A DNA stretch of 32,677 bases, from positions 1 to 32,677 of the forward strand of contig JAFGPK010000046.1 of the NCBI GenBank assembly GCA_016936235.1. The letters are read 5' to 3'. Positions 1 to 7,411 of this stretch are shown here, piece after piece (within the stretch, counting starts at the first letter, position 1; every line of letters begins with the position of its first letter). The stretch is from Candidatus Fermentibacteraceae bacterium. GTDB lineage: Bacteria > Fermentibacterota > Fermentibacteria > Fermentibacterales > JCC-6. The notes under the pieces are model-generated. The model saw nothing but the letters and a program-made list of their open reading frames with translations, searched no databases and had not been told where the DNA came from. The translations under genes were made by a program, and so were the position numbers.

Positions 1-1304
1 ACCTTTACTCTGTCCAGGTCAGACCTGACTTCGTCGACCCTGACTCCATCAAGGTCAGGCGCTGCCGCTTCCTCCTCGAATGCAGCTGCGGCCGGCTGCA
101 CGATGTCCGGTTCAGGTTCTGCAGCAGCTGCGGCCGGCTGCGCGATGTCCGGTTCAGGTTCTGCAGCAGCAGCCGCCGTCTTCTCAGGGTCCGGTCCGAG
201 TAATGCAGCTTGCTCCGCTGCCACTTCAGGTTCGCGCGGGACTTTCGAGGGTCTGGGCTCGGCGCGGACCGCCGACCGCCTGTCCTCCTCGTCAATATCC
301 ACCACAATGTAGGGTGAATGGGTAACCGAGGCATGCTCGATGTTCTTCTCCTCGCTAACGTTCAGCTCCGAAGCCTTGGGTCTGGGCTGGTCCCTCCTGT
401 GGATCTGCATGAAGTTCAGTATGTCCTTGACCATGTCGATGGTGATGTTATGGCCGGGACCCAGCATCTGGGCGAGCACCATCCTTCCGGCGGCTTTCAG
501 CTGCCTGACGTTGAGCTTAACGTTAGTGGCAATGAAATCGATTATCTCATCCTCCGCCTTGATACCGGTCTGACTGAACAGGTTCCTCAGGATCTCCTTT
601 CTGCCCTCCAGATTAACGGTCTCAAGCTTGATGACCAGTCCCGATGTGAGCCTGGAATAGAACGAGGCGTCTATGTCCAGGAGCTCACCCGGATGGACAT
701 CCGATGAGGTTATGATGCCATGCTTACCCCTGGGCATCCTGTTGATTATGGAAATGATGAACTTCTGGAACATCAGGTCGCCCTGGGAAAACTGAATATC
801 ATCCAGGAGGAGGAGATCGAAGGATGTGATCCAGTCCCTGAGCTCCCTTTCGATTCCGGCTTTGAGGCACTGCTGGTACTCTATGTGAAGGTCCACGGTA
901 TTCAGAATGAGCGTCCGTTTGTGTGTCGCCCTTGCAATGGCGGCCAGCAGATGGGTCTTGCCCTGTCCCGTATGGGCGTGGAGCATTATGGGCGTGATAC
1001 TCTTCCATACCCTGGGGATGAGGGCTATGGTCCTGGCGATTTCCGTGGCGTAGTAATTCTCCTCAGTTGTGACGTAACTGCTGAAGGACATGTCCTCGGG
1101 GTAGGTACTGACAAGGGTGGCGGTGAAATCTTCGGTGTTGTGAAGCTGCTTCCCGGTCAGTCTGGGTACGGCCCCTACCCCTCCGATGGCCTTGGCGAAA
1201 TTAATGATCTCCCTGGCCATCTCCTCGTTCACAAGACCGGAATCGGAGCATATCTCAAGGAATTCCTCGAAGTCCAATTCTTTGAGATCATCCAGCTCTT
1301 TCAT
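1..1304 (-). CDS. DnaA-like AAA+ ATPase, 3' end cut by window edge
   Basis: This frame is open from an ATG at 1304 to the left edge, giving 434 visible codons and no stop. Residues about 100-300 form a DnaA-type AAA+ module: Walker A HTGQGKTHLL (111-120), Walker B FDLLLLDDIQ (162-171), and a sensor II-like NVRQLK (265-270). The N-terminal 100 residues are acidic and not recognised. After residue 300 there is no visible DnaA DNA-binding helix-turn-helix. Instead an acidic, Ala/Glu/Pro-rich tail follows, with a 14-residue tandem repeat. So this is probably not the replication initiator but a DnaA/Hda-like ATPase given another job. It starts 14 bases after the DUF4388 gene and is the last visible gene of a Roadblock-MglA operon, which suggests a signalling output or assembly role. 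The function is inferred from context only. No in-frame start exists just upstream of 1304. Confidence 0.8.
   Translation of the reverse strand, partial: MKELDDLKELDFEEFLEICSDSGLVNEEMAREIINFAKAIGGVGAVPRLTGKQLHNTEDFTATLVSTYPEDMSFSSYVTTEENYYATEIARTIALIPRVWKSITPIMLHAHTGQGKTHLLAAIARATHKRTLILNTVDLHIEYQQCLKAGIERELRDWITSFDLLLLDDIQFSQGDLMFQKFIISIINRMPRGKHGIITSSDVHPGELLDIDASFYSRLTSGLVIKLETVNLEGRKEILRNLFSQTGIKAEDEIIDFIATNVKLNVRQLKAAGRMVLAQMLGPGHNITIDMVKDILNFMQIHRRDQPRPKASELNVSEEKNIEHASVTHSPYIVVDIDEEDRRSAVRAEPRPSKVPREPEVAAEQAALLGPDPEKTAAAAAEPEPDIAQPAAAAAEPEPDIVQPAAAAFEEEAAAPDLDGVRVDEVRSDLDRVK
82..165 (-). repeat. 42-bp tandem repeat, two copies, inside the DnaA-like gene
   Basis: Units 82-123 and 124-165 are each 42 bases and differ at one base. 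In the minus-strand frame they encode a 14-residue unit of the form AEPEPDI(A/V)QPAAAA. The repeat sits in the low-complexity C-terminal tail and looks like a flexible acidic linker. Copy number could vary between strains. Confidence 0.85.
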
Positions 1305-1318
1305 ATCCTCTACATCCG

Positions 1319-2011
1319 CTATTCCCCACCCAGTTCCCTTGTTATCCTGCCCAGCACCATCGAAAGCCTGCCCAGCTTCATTTCCGGACCGGTCGCTATC
1401 ATCACGGTCTTCTCCGGGTCGAGACCCGCCATGGCTATCGACACGCTCTCGCCCTCGAAGAAGGCCTTTCCGGCGAGACCTCCTGGATACTCCGATATGA
1501 ATCCCGTGATCGATCCCATCAGGGGATCGAGGATTTTCAGGAATCCCTCATCCGCCCTTGATCTGGCCAGAAGACGGCCTTCCTGCGTCATCATGCATAT
1601 GTACTCGATATCGGAAACGGTTCCCAGGAGCCCGTCCAGTTTCACCGACAGCTCCTCGTCGATCTCGACCAGCATGCCGGCCTGGCCTTTCCGGCCGTTC
1701 TGTTTTTTCTCGTCACGTTCCTTCAGAGCCCACATCAGTATGTGGTGAAGGTCTTCCTGGATGCTGGTCTCGTCAGGCTCGAGACCGGCCTCGAAGCTGA
1801 ACTGCCCTTCGCTCCAGTCGACTATGTCCACAAGGACGTCACGGCCCTTCTTCTGACCGTAACGGGCATGCACCAGTTCACCCTTCCTGTAGAAGAACTC
1901 GGCCTTGCCATCAATGGAAATCACGGTGAGAAGCCCGGTCTTCCTGCTGGAATTGGGGAACTGCAGCAGCGATACGAAACCTATGTCACTCAGCGTACCG
2001 CTAATGGCCAT
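1319..2011 (-). CDS. DUF4388 (PATAN-like) protein with C-terminal Roadblock-like domain
   Basis: This is a 230-residue soluble protein. Residues about 1-95 match the DUF4388/PATAN pattern: MAISGTLSDIGFVSLLQF, then TGLLTV, a GELVHARYG segment and EGQFSFE. Such domains are common in myxobacterial and FCB signalling proteins. Residues about 110-230 look like a Roadblock/LC7 fold, with TVSDIEYICMMTQEGRLLA followed later by MIATGPEMKLGRLSMVL. The family is thought to take part in protein-protein signalling, often beside MglA-type GTPases. It lies 24 bases after the GTPase gene and 14 bases before the DnaA-like gene, so it is probably cotranscribed with both. The Shine-Dalgarno at the ATG is weak. 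The Roadblock assignment rests on pattern and context and is less certain than the DUF4388 part. Confidence 0.8.
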   Translation of the reverse strand: MAISGTLSDIGFVSLLQFPNSSRKTGLLTVISIDGKAEFFYRKGELVHARYGQKKGRDVLVDIVDWSEGQFSFEAGLEPDETSIQEDLHHILMWALKERDEKKQNGRKGQAGMLVEIDEELSVKLDGLLGTVSDIEYICMMTQEGRLLARSRADEGFLKILDPLMGSITGFISEYPGGLAGKAFFEGESVSIAMAGLDPEKTVMIATGPEMKLGRLSMVLGRITRELGGE

Positions 2012-2035
2012 GAGTGGATATCTGTCCCTTCCTCA

Positions 2036-2620
2036 TCAGCATATCTGAAACCGCTTTATTATCTCCCTGCTTATCAGCTGCAGGGTCTTCATCACACCTC
2101 TGCCGTGAGTGGCGATCGACTCCGTCACCGGCATGCCCTCGATACCCAGTTCCTTTTCTATCACCCCGAGCTTGAGCCTGGGATTGCTGTCCCGCTTGTT
2201 GTACTGCAGCACAATGGGGAATGCGTCGGGGTCGATCCCGTGGCTCAGCAGATTCTCCATCATCAGCCTGAACATCTGCGTATTCTCGTCCAGCTTGTCC
2301 GCCTGGGAGTCAGCCACGAAGACCACTCCGTCCGCTCCCTCCAGGATTATCCGCCTGCTGGCCTCGTAATAGATCTGTCCGGGGATCGTATAGAGGTGGA
2401 ATTTGAGGGAGTAGCCCTGAACCGTTCCAAGCGATACCGGAAAGAAATCAAAGAACAATGTTCTCTCCTTCTCTGTGTCCAGAACCAGCATTTCGCCCTT
2501 GTACCTGTCCGTCAGGGTCCTGTGGATGTAAAGCAGGTTGGTTGTCTTACCGCTCATTCCGGGACCGAAGTAAACGATCTTGAAGACGATCTGTTTCTCA
2601 GTCGGGTCCAGATGAGGCAT
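2036..2620 (-). CDS. mglA: MglA-like Ras-family GTPase
   Basis: The product is a 194-residue small GTPase. The P-loop is GPGMSGKTT (19-27). A switch region RTLFFDFFPVSLG (53-65) runs into YTIPGQ (77-82), where the Ras DxxG is replaced by the PGQ form typical of MglA. The base-recognition motif is NKRD (141-144). The length agrees with Myxococcus MglA (195 residues). MglA sets cell polarity and motility through a nucleotide cycle driven by the Roadblock protein MglB. The ATG at 2620 was chosen because it gives the family length and has an AAGAAG stretch upstream. TTG at 2635 or GTG at 2632 are possible longer starts. The gene overlaps the end of the upstream Roadblock gene by 23 bases, suggesting translational coupling. 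Confidence 0.92.
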   Translation of the reverse strand: MPHLDPTEKQIVFKIVYFGPGMSGKTTNLLYIHRTLTDRYKGEMLVLDTEKERTLFFDFFPVSLGTVQGYSLKFHLYTIPGQIYYEASRRIILEGADGVVFVADSQADKLDENTQMFRLMMENLLSHGIDPDAFPIVLQYNKRDSNPRLKLGVIEKELGIEGMPVTESIATHGRGVMKTLQLISREIIKRFQIC

Positions 2621-3110
2621 CGTCTTCTTCACCAACCACGAAGATCCTGTCGATCAGGTTCAGGGCATATTCCCTGAACTCCGGTACGGAAATGTCCCCC
2701 GCATCCTCCTTTTTGGTCTTTTCCCTGCTCTCGAGATTCCTCGCCAGATCGGGACCGATGGTCCTGGCTTCGTGCCTGACCCGCCCTATCCTCTTGTAAT
2801 CCTCGAAGACCACCACCATCATGTATCTCTCTCCTATGAGAGAGATGTGTATATGACGCTTTTCTCCCTGCTGGAGCAGGATGGAGAACTGCTCCTCTCC
2901 CACGATATTGGCGACTTCCCTGGTGGCGGCGAACATCCCCGCCACCAGGGCTGCCAGGGCCGTGGAATTGAGGCTCTCAGTGCTTCCGGCCTTGCTCACG
3001 CACACGCCCTCCCTGCTTATCAGAAGAGCGGTGACCGCTTCCGAGCGCTCCACCATGCTGGACAGCAGGTCCTTAATGGCCTCTGTCTTCTCGCGTCCTG
3101 GTAACTGCAT
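2598..3110 (-). CDS. Roadblock/LC7 domain protein, MglB-like, with C-terminal extension
   Basis: This 170-residue soluble protein has a Roadblock/LC7 domain at about residues 10-125. The visible signs are a helix with MVERSEAVTALLISREGVCV, a central LNSTALAALVAGMFAATREV helix, then strands with HIHISLIGERYMMVVVF. About 45 residues follow, charged and ending acidic (GEEDDASSGPD). In the family such proteins act as GTPase-activating or scaffold partners of MglA. The coding end overlaps the GTPase start, the usual arrangement of an MglB-MglA pair, so this is the likeliest direct partner. Which of the three Roadblock modules in the operon is the activating one cannot be told from sequence. Confidence 0.85.
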   Translation of the reverse strand: MQLPGREKTEAIKDLLSSMVERSEAVTALLISREGVCVSKAGSTESLNSTALAALVAGMFAATREVANIVGEEQFSILLQQGEKRHIHISLIGERYMMVVVFEDYKRIGRVRHEARTIGPDLARNLESREKTKKEDAGDISVPEFREYALNLIDRIFVVGEEDDASSGPD

Positions 3111-3140
3111 ATGTCACTCTTCCCCTGCGTACGGGTCTCC

Positions 3141-3494
3141 TCAGAGGGCTTCCTCGAGCTTCGGAACGCTTCTTCTGACCTGAAGGCGGATACCGCCCAG
3201 GTTGGCGTCCTTGGCCGCCACTATGGCCAGAAGGGCATCACGGCCGAGAGCCGTCATCATCACGATACCGCCCTTGTACTCCATCATGGCCTGGTCCATC
3301 ACATCCAGTCCGAGTTCGCGGCCTACGCTCTCCGCGGAACCCATGCCCGTAGAGACCATGGCGCCGATGGCCTCTGTATCGGAGGTTCCGGCCGAGGCGG
3401 CATCGATCACGAAACCGTCGCGCCCGACGCAGACGGCCACGTCGATACCGCTGACCTCGACGAGTCCTTCGAGTATCTTGTGCAGTTCTTCCAT
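3141..3494 (-). CDS. Roadblock/LC7 domain protein, first gene of the MglA operon
   Basis: The product has 117 residues and is essentially a single Roadblock/LC7 domain: an N-terminal helix MEELHKILEGLVEVSGI, strands VAVCVGRDGFVIDA, a central helix around TEAIGAMVSTGMGSAESVG, and a second strand pair GGIVMMTALGRDALLAIVA. It is predicted to dimerise and bind the neighbouring GTPase or the other Roadblock proteins. The start has a good Shine-Dalgarno (AGGA, seven bases before the ATG). It is the first gene of the five-gene minus-strand operon and lies 30 bases before the next gene. A perfect -10 hexamer lies about 70 bases upstream. Confidence 0.87.
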   Translation of the reverse strand: MEELHKILEGLVEVSGIDVAVCVGRDGFVIDAASAGTSDTEAIGAMVSTGMGSAESVGRELGLDVMDQAMMEYKGGIVMMTALGRDALLAIVAAKDANLGGIRLQVRRSVPKLEEAL

Positions 3495-3884
3495 TTCGTT
3501 TCCTTTCCGTAATTGAACTGAAGTATCCTGGACTATTAATCAAGAATCTTCGACTTTTAACCATTATACATATTCTTAATAGCCGACAGATGATTGTCCA
3601 GTGCCTCTTCGAGGGATGTTGAAGGGGATTCCCGAACCGGCAAACCCGATGGAGGAATTCAAGGCGGACTGAACATCCTGGGGTCGGCGGCACAGAGGCA
3701 CCCGAACCCGCGGGATCGATTCCGGATGATGAGTTGGAATACCGTTATGTACTGCTATATCATCAATATAATTCGCTGCCAGGATCGACGCCTCTTGCGA
3801 TTGAGGACATATTTATAAGAATCTACAGCGATGCGCTAACGTTGACGGGTCATCCATACTGCTGCTAAGATGATGGAGGAACAA
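3495..3884. other. Intergenic region between divergent transcription units
   Basis: This is the only stretch above 300 bases without a supported gene. The left part (about 3520-3600) is AT-rich and holds the candidate -10 for the minus-strand operon. On the plus strand a TATAAT occurs at 3767-3772, with no good -35, and could serve the beta-barrel gene. Open frames across 3594-3818 are short and show no recognisable protein or convincing ribosome binding site. No RNA gene or repeat was recognised. Confidence 0.6.
3563..3568 (-). promoter_or_regulatory. Candidate -10 box for the Roadblock-MglA operon
   Basis: The minus strand reads TATAAT here, in an AT-rich patch about 70 bases upstream of the first Roadblock gene. 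No convincing -35 hexamer is present at 16-18 bases spacing, so this rests on the -10 and its location only. Confidence 0.35.
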
Positions 3885-4322
3885 ATGACACTGATCCTGA
3901 TTGCGTCCATGCTGATCTCGGCTCAGGGTCCCGGCACCTTCGAGCTGGGGGCCATTCTGGGGGAGCCCACAGGAATATCCGCCAAGTACTGGACAGGAAG
4001 CAACACGGCAATTGACGGAGCTCTTTCATGGTCGCTTAGACACGATCATGGAGACGACATGTACATCCACGGGGATTTCCTCTGGCATGATTTCGGCCTG
4101 ATAGACGACGAGAGCGGACAGGTACCCCTTTACTACGGCATCGGCGGCAGGATAATCCTTCACGATGACGCGAAGCTCGGAGCCAGGATACCCGTGGGTA
4201 TATCGTGGCTCCTGGGCGGGGCTCCGCTGGACCTGTTCATAGAGGTTGCCGGCATTCTCGATCTCATTCCCGACACGGATTTCGACCTGAACGGCGGCAT
4301 CGGTATCAGGTTCGTCTTCTGA
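3885..4322 (+). CDS. Small predicted outer-membrane beta-barrel protein
   Basis: The product has 145 residues. The first 15 form a short hydrophobic, signal-like segment ending near ISAQG. It has no Lys or Arg, which is unusual for a signal peptide. The rest alternates polar and hydrophobic residues with many Gly and aromatics, for example YYGIGGRIILHDDAKLGARI, and ends in GIGIRFVF. A terminal Phe is typical of outer-membrane barrels. The size suggests an eight-stranded barrel, possibly periplasmic or surface associated. The ATG at 3885 was chosen over those at 3870 and 3873 because GGAGGA sits just before it and the protein then begins directly with the hydrophobic segment. The function is unknown. 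The next gene follows by 19 bases on the same strand. Confidence 0.72.
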   Translation: MTLILIASMLISAQGPGTFELGAILGEPTGISAKYWTGSNTAIDGALSWSLRHDHGDDMYIHGDFLWHDFGLIDDESGQVPLYYGIGGRIILHDDAKLGARIPVGISWLLGGAPLDLFIEVAGILDLIPDTDFDLNGGIGIRFVF

Positions 4323-4341
4323 CCCGCCTGACACTGCTTCG

Positions 4342-5259
4342 ATGACTTCGAGAAAGAAAGCGCTGGTGAGGGATGCGGACGCCGGCGGTCTACTGGAACT
4401 TCTCTTCGTCACAGCCGTCGCCGCGATACTGGTCAACAGGGCTTTCCTGTCCCTCACCGGTTATCCGAAGATAGCTTTCGGGCACTTCCACATCGCCCAC
4501 ATGCTCTGGGGCGGGTTGCTCATGCTGGCAGCCCTGGTGATGGTCTTCCGCTACTGGAACCCTTCAGTGAGACGTCTCGCGGCATTTGCAAGCGGAGTCG
4601 GATTCGGCCTGTTCATAGACGAGCTGGGCAAATTCATAACCAGGGACAACGATTACTTCTTCAAGCCCACCATTGCCATCATCTACATCATTTTCGTCGT
4701 CATGTACCTGTCCTTCAGGAGGATGACCTCGGGATCCGGTCCCCTGTCCGCGGGAGAGGTCGCGTTCAACCGTGACATCAGGGCCGGTATCCGGGAGACG
4801 GGACAGGATACCGATTCTCCATTGCTCAGGGGTTATCGCCGGGCCAGAACAAGGTTCACCGCACTGCTGCGCAGGATGCTCTGTGCTCCAAAGGTGGTGC
4901 CTGGAGTGATGCTGTTCTTCGTTCTGAAGAGCGTTCTTCAGTTCGCGTCAGCCATCGGGATCGTAGATCCGGCCTGGTTGCCCCTGGAGAACCTCTCCGG
5001 GTTATCCATCGCCGGCGGAGCGGCCAGCAGCCTGATGGTCGTGATCGGTCTTTTGGTCATCAGGGCAAACCGCCCCAGAGGAGTTCACTGGTTCAAAAGG
5101 GCGGTGCTGCTGAACATCTTCGTGACCCAGGTTTTCCTCTTCTACCGGTCACAACTCACAGCGGTCTGGGGACTGGCTGCGGACCTGCTGATATACCAGT
5201 GCATCGACTACTACCTGCGGTTACATTCCGAGGACCCGGGTGTCAGGCGAGGTCCCTGA
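4342..5259 (+). CDS. Multi-pass membrane protein of unknown function
   Basis: This 305-residue protein has about seven hydrophobic segments: near 18-35, 52-68, 80-95, 108-122, then after a charged cytoplasm-like stretch (about 125-185) further segments near 190-210, 225-245 and 255-280. Notable conserved-looking motifs are FGHFHIAHMLWGG after the first helix and GFGLFIDELGKFITRDNDYF (about 90-110), where acidic and basic residues lie in or next to a membrane segment. I have the impression that similar uncharacterised proteins occur in actinobacteria, but I cannot name a family. No ribosome binding site is obvious at the ATG. GTG at codon 9 is an alternative start. The 3' end overlaps the convergent gene by 17 bases. 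Confidence 0.75.
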   Translation: MTSRKKALVRDADAGGLLELLFVTAVAAILVNRAFLSLTGYPKIAFGHFHIAHMLWGGLLMLAALVMVFRYWNPSVRRLAAFASGVGFGLFIDELGKFITRDNDYFFKPTIAIIYIIFVVMYLSFRRMTSGSGPLSAGEVAFNRDIRAGIRETGQDTDSPLLRGYRRARTRFTALLRRMLCAPKVVPGVMLFFVLKSVLQFASAIGIVDPAWLPLENLSGLSIAGGAASSLMVVIGLLVIRANRPRGVHWFKRAVLLNIFVTQVFLFYRSQLTAVWGLAADLLIYQCIDYYLRLHSEDPGVRRGP

Positions 5260-5782
5260 CTCTTACGCTCAGGATCGAAGCCAGCTCACCGGCCGCCGCC
5301 AGGGCTTCCTCCCTGTTCTGCAGCCACATGACGTCGTGGCTCTCCCCGCCGGATGTCACCAGGCGAACACGGTAGATTCCTCCGTTCACCAGCAGTGCGT
5401 TGCCGGAGGGATCGTTCCCCGATACCTCAAGGCCGGCTATCTCACCGGTCCTGACCTGCATCCTTCCCATGACGGAACCGCCCCGGTTGAAGGTGAGCAG
5501 ACCCTGAACGTAATCCAGCACCACTGTTCCCATTCCCTCCATCCTTCTGCGCATGAACATCAGGATCATGGCGTCGGAGGGGATCATAATGGCCAGGACA
5601 ACGGGTATCAGGACGAAGTTGAAATCCTCTCCGGATTCCTTGAGGATGAAGAGGAATGCTGCCACGATCAGCAAAGGCAGCAGGATGGAAATGTATATCA
5701 CCCAGGTCAGGATTTTCCTCCTGAGAACTCCGGCGGATGACCTGTATACGTACTTCCCCTTTTCCTCCATGAAATACTGCAT
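5243..5782 (-). CDS. Small two-helix membrane protein, hypothetical
   Basis: The product has 179 residues. After about 22 polar residues there are two adjacent membrane helices (about 24-48 and 57-75), followed by a basic patch (FMRRRME). A soluble C-terminal domain of about 100 residues is rich in beta strands, with TVVLDYVQGLLTFNRGG and GGIYRVRLVTSGGESHDV. It could be a PH-like or DUF-type membrane-anchored domain, but I do not recognise the family. The ATG at 5782 has AAGGGGG upstream at good spacing. GTG at 5791 would sit directly on that ribosome binding site, so the shorter start is preferred. It is convergent with, and overlaps, the preceding plus-strand gene. Confidence 0.68.
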   Translation of the reverse strand: MQYFMEEKGKYVYRSSAGVLRRKILTWVIYISILLPLLIVAAFLFILKESGEDFNFVLIPVVLAIMIPSDAMILMFMRRRMEGMGTVVLDYVQGLLTFNRGGSVMGRMQVRTGEIAGLEVSGNDPSGNALLVNGGIYRVRLVTSGGESHDVMWLQNREEALAAAGELASILSVRVRDLA

Positions 5783-5828
5783 ACTCTGCACCCCCTTGCT
5801 GTGAAATCCTCAAGAGGTCCCTGAACGT

Positions 5829-5856
5829 CCGGGCCGCCGCGTGCGTGGCGGCCCGG
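5829..5856 (-). terminator. GC-rich hairpin after the kbl operon
   Basis: A perfect 10-bp inverted repeat (CCGGGCCGCC / GGCGGCCCGG) with an 8-base loop lies 24 bases past the kbl stop, between two minus-strand units. There is no long T-tract after it on the minus strand, so it may be a weak intrinsic terminator or an mRNA-stabilising hairpin. Confidence 0.55.
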
Positions 5857-5880
5857 TTTCAGAACGGATACCGGCAGGTT

Positions 5881-7128
5881 CTAGGTACCGTACTTCTCTA
5901 TTATCTCGTCCTTGCCCAAGCCGAGTATACCGTACTTGTCCCCAACCTTTCTGAAGGCCTCGACGCACTTGTCGATGTGCTCCTTCTCGTGGGCGGCCGA
6001 AAGCTGGACCCTGATACGGGCCTTCCCGGCGGGGACAACGGGGAAGAAGAATCCGATCACGTAGATGCCCTGGGCGTACATGTCCCGGGCCATATCGTTG
6101 GCGAGCTTTGCGTTGTAGAGCATGACCGGCACTATCGGGGTCTCGCCCGGACGCATGTTCAGGCCCGCCTCCTCCATCTTCTTCCGGAAGTATCCTGTGT
6201 TCCACTCCAGCTTGTCCCTGCGCTCGGTGCTGCCGGATATCAGGTCGATGACCTTGATGGACGCGTTCACGATCGGGGGCGCCAGGGAGTTGCTGAAAAG
6301 GTACGGTCTGGCCTTCTGCCTGCAGAGCTCCACGATCTCCTTCCTCCCGGATACGCAGCCTCCGGAAGCCCCGCCAAGACCCTTTCCGAAAGTGGTGGTA
6401 ATAATGTCGACGCCGTCCATCACCCCGAAGTGCTCATGGGTGCCCCTGCCTGTCCTGCCTATGAAGCCGGAGGCGTGAGAATCGTCCACCAGAAGCATGG
6501 CGTTGAACCTGTTGCACAGGTCTGCCATCTGGTCAAGGGGGGCAAGGTCCCCGTCCATGGAGAAGACGCCGTCGGTGACCACCATCCTGACCCTCTTGCT
6601 CTGGTGAAGCTCCAGTTTCTTCTCCAGGTGGTCCATGTTCATGTGCTTGAAGGTATCGTACTCGGCGGAGCAGAGTCGGATGCCGTCAACAAGAGAAGCG
6701 TGGATGAGCCTGTCGGCTATTATCACGTCCTCCTGGCCCAGAACGGCCTCGAACACACCGGAGTTCGCGTCCATGCACGAGGGGAACAGAAGCGTGTCCT
6801 CCATGCCCAGAAAGGCGCTGACCCTGTTCTGAAGCTCCCTGTGTATGTCCTGTGTACCGCAAATGAACCTTACCGAACTCATCCCGTACCCGCGCTTGTC
6901 CAGACCCTCGTGGGCTGCCTTGATCACCTCAGGATGGCTGGAAAGGCCCAGGTAGTTGTTGGCGCAGAAATTGAGGACCCTCTTATGCTCGGCGCCCTCG
7001 GGGTATTCGACCTCTATCTCCGCGTCCTGCTCCGAACAGATGAACCTCTTCTCCTTGAAGAGGCCATCGTTCCTTATCTGCTGTATCTCATCGGCGAACA
7101 GGGTCCGTGTCTTGCTGTCGAACGACAT
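5881..7128 (-). CDS. kbl: Glycine C-acetyltransferase (2-amino-3-ketobutyrate CoA ligase) family alpha-oxoamine synthase
   Basis: This 415-residue PLP enzyme belongs to the alpha-oxoamine synthase family. KBL reversibly joins acetyl-CoA and glycine to 2-amino-3-oxobutyrate and so takes part in threonine breakdown. The pattern is KBL-like throughout: LNFCANNYLGLSSHP (52-66), SSVRFICGTQDIHREL (84-99), VDDSHASGFIG (214-224) and the PLP-lysine segment TTTFGKGLGGASGG with Lys249. It is slightly longer than the roughly 398 residues of E. coli Kbl. The start has a strong GGAGG. The context is odd: it is the last gene of an acpS-acsA-acp-kbl operon, with no threonine dehydrogenase beside it. A carrier-protein-bound acyl donor, or a sphingoid-like or other amino-ketone product, is therefore possible. 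The family is certain and the substrate is not. Confidence 0.9.
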   Translation of the reverse strand: MSFDSKTRTLFADEIQQIRNDGLFKEKRFICSEQDAEIEVEYPEGAEHKRVLNFCANNYLGLSSHPEVIKAAHEGLDKRGYGMSSVRFICGTQDIHRELQNRVSAFLGMEDTLLFPSCMDANSGVFEAVLGQEDVIIADRLIHASLVDGIRLCSAEYDTFKHMNMDHLEKKLELHQSKRVRMVVTDGVFSMDGDLAPLDQMADLCNRFNAMLLVDDSHASGFIGRTGRGTHEHFGVMDGVDIITTTFGKGLGGASGGCVSGRKEIVELCRQKARPYLFSNSLAPPIVNASIKVIDLISGSTERRDKLEWNTGYFRKKMEEAGLNMRPGETPIVPVMLYNAKLANDMARDMYAQGIYVIGFFFPVVPAGKARIRVQLSAAHEKEHIDKCVEAFRKVGDKYGILGLGKDEIIEKYGT

Positions 7129-7143
7129 TTGTCCTCCCTCCGA

Positions 7144-7392
7144 TCAGCCCAGGTGCTTCTGTACCAGTTTGCAGATGGAGTTCACCGTGTCGAAAGCCTC
7201 GGGTGTGGCCTCCTCATCGGGAAGGGTGATCTTGTACTTGTTCTCCAGGAACCTCTTGAGAGAAACCATGGAGAAACTGTCCACTATTCCCGACGAGATG
7301 AGCGGAGAGTCGTAGGAAACCTCGTCCTCATCGTCCTCATCAAGGTACTCGTCGACTATGTATTCAAGCACTATCTCCTTCATGTCGCCCAT
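7144..7392 (-). CDS. Acyl carrier protein
   Basis: The product is an 82-residue acidic carrier protein. The 4'-phosphopantetheine site is the Ser in GIVDSFSMVSLKRFLENKY, where the usual DSL is DSF. Before it comes an unusually acidic run (DEYLDEDDEDEVSYD). The length and helical pattern fit a stand-alone ACP. The ATG at 7392 has AAGGAG six bases upstream, so the longer open frame starting at 7461 is rejected. It lies 19 bases after the AcsA-like gene and 15 bases before kbl, so its acyl load is probably related to those two enzymes. It is unlikely to be the housekeeping fatty-acid ACP because no fab genes are nearby. The phosphopantetheinyl transferase acpS is the first gene of the same operon. 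Confidence 0.88.
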   Translation of the reverse strand: MGDMKEIVLEYIVDEYLDEDDEDEVSYDSPLISSGIVDSFSMVSLKRFLENKYKITLPDEEATPEAFDTVNSICKLVQKHLG

Positions 7393-7411
7393 GTCAGCTC
7401 CTTTCTTGTTC

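Noticed and set aside
720..1748. Long plus-strand open frame of 342 codons opposite the DnaA-like gene
   Set aside because: It is a shadow of the two minus-strand genes, whose motifs (Walker A and B, DUF4388) are clear.
3594..3818. Plus-strand open frame of 74 codons in the intergenic region
   Set aside because: Composition is Arg- and Ser-rich without a recognisable domain, and there is no clear ribosome binding site. It is most likely chance.
3842..3871. TTGACG - 18 bases - TAAGAT as promoter for the beta-barrel gene
   Set aside because: Transcription would start inside the ribosome binding site at about 3878, leaving no room for translation initiation.
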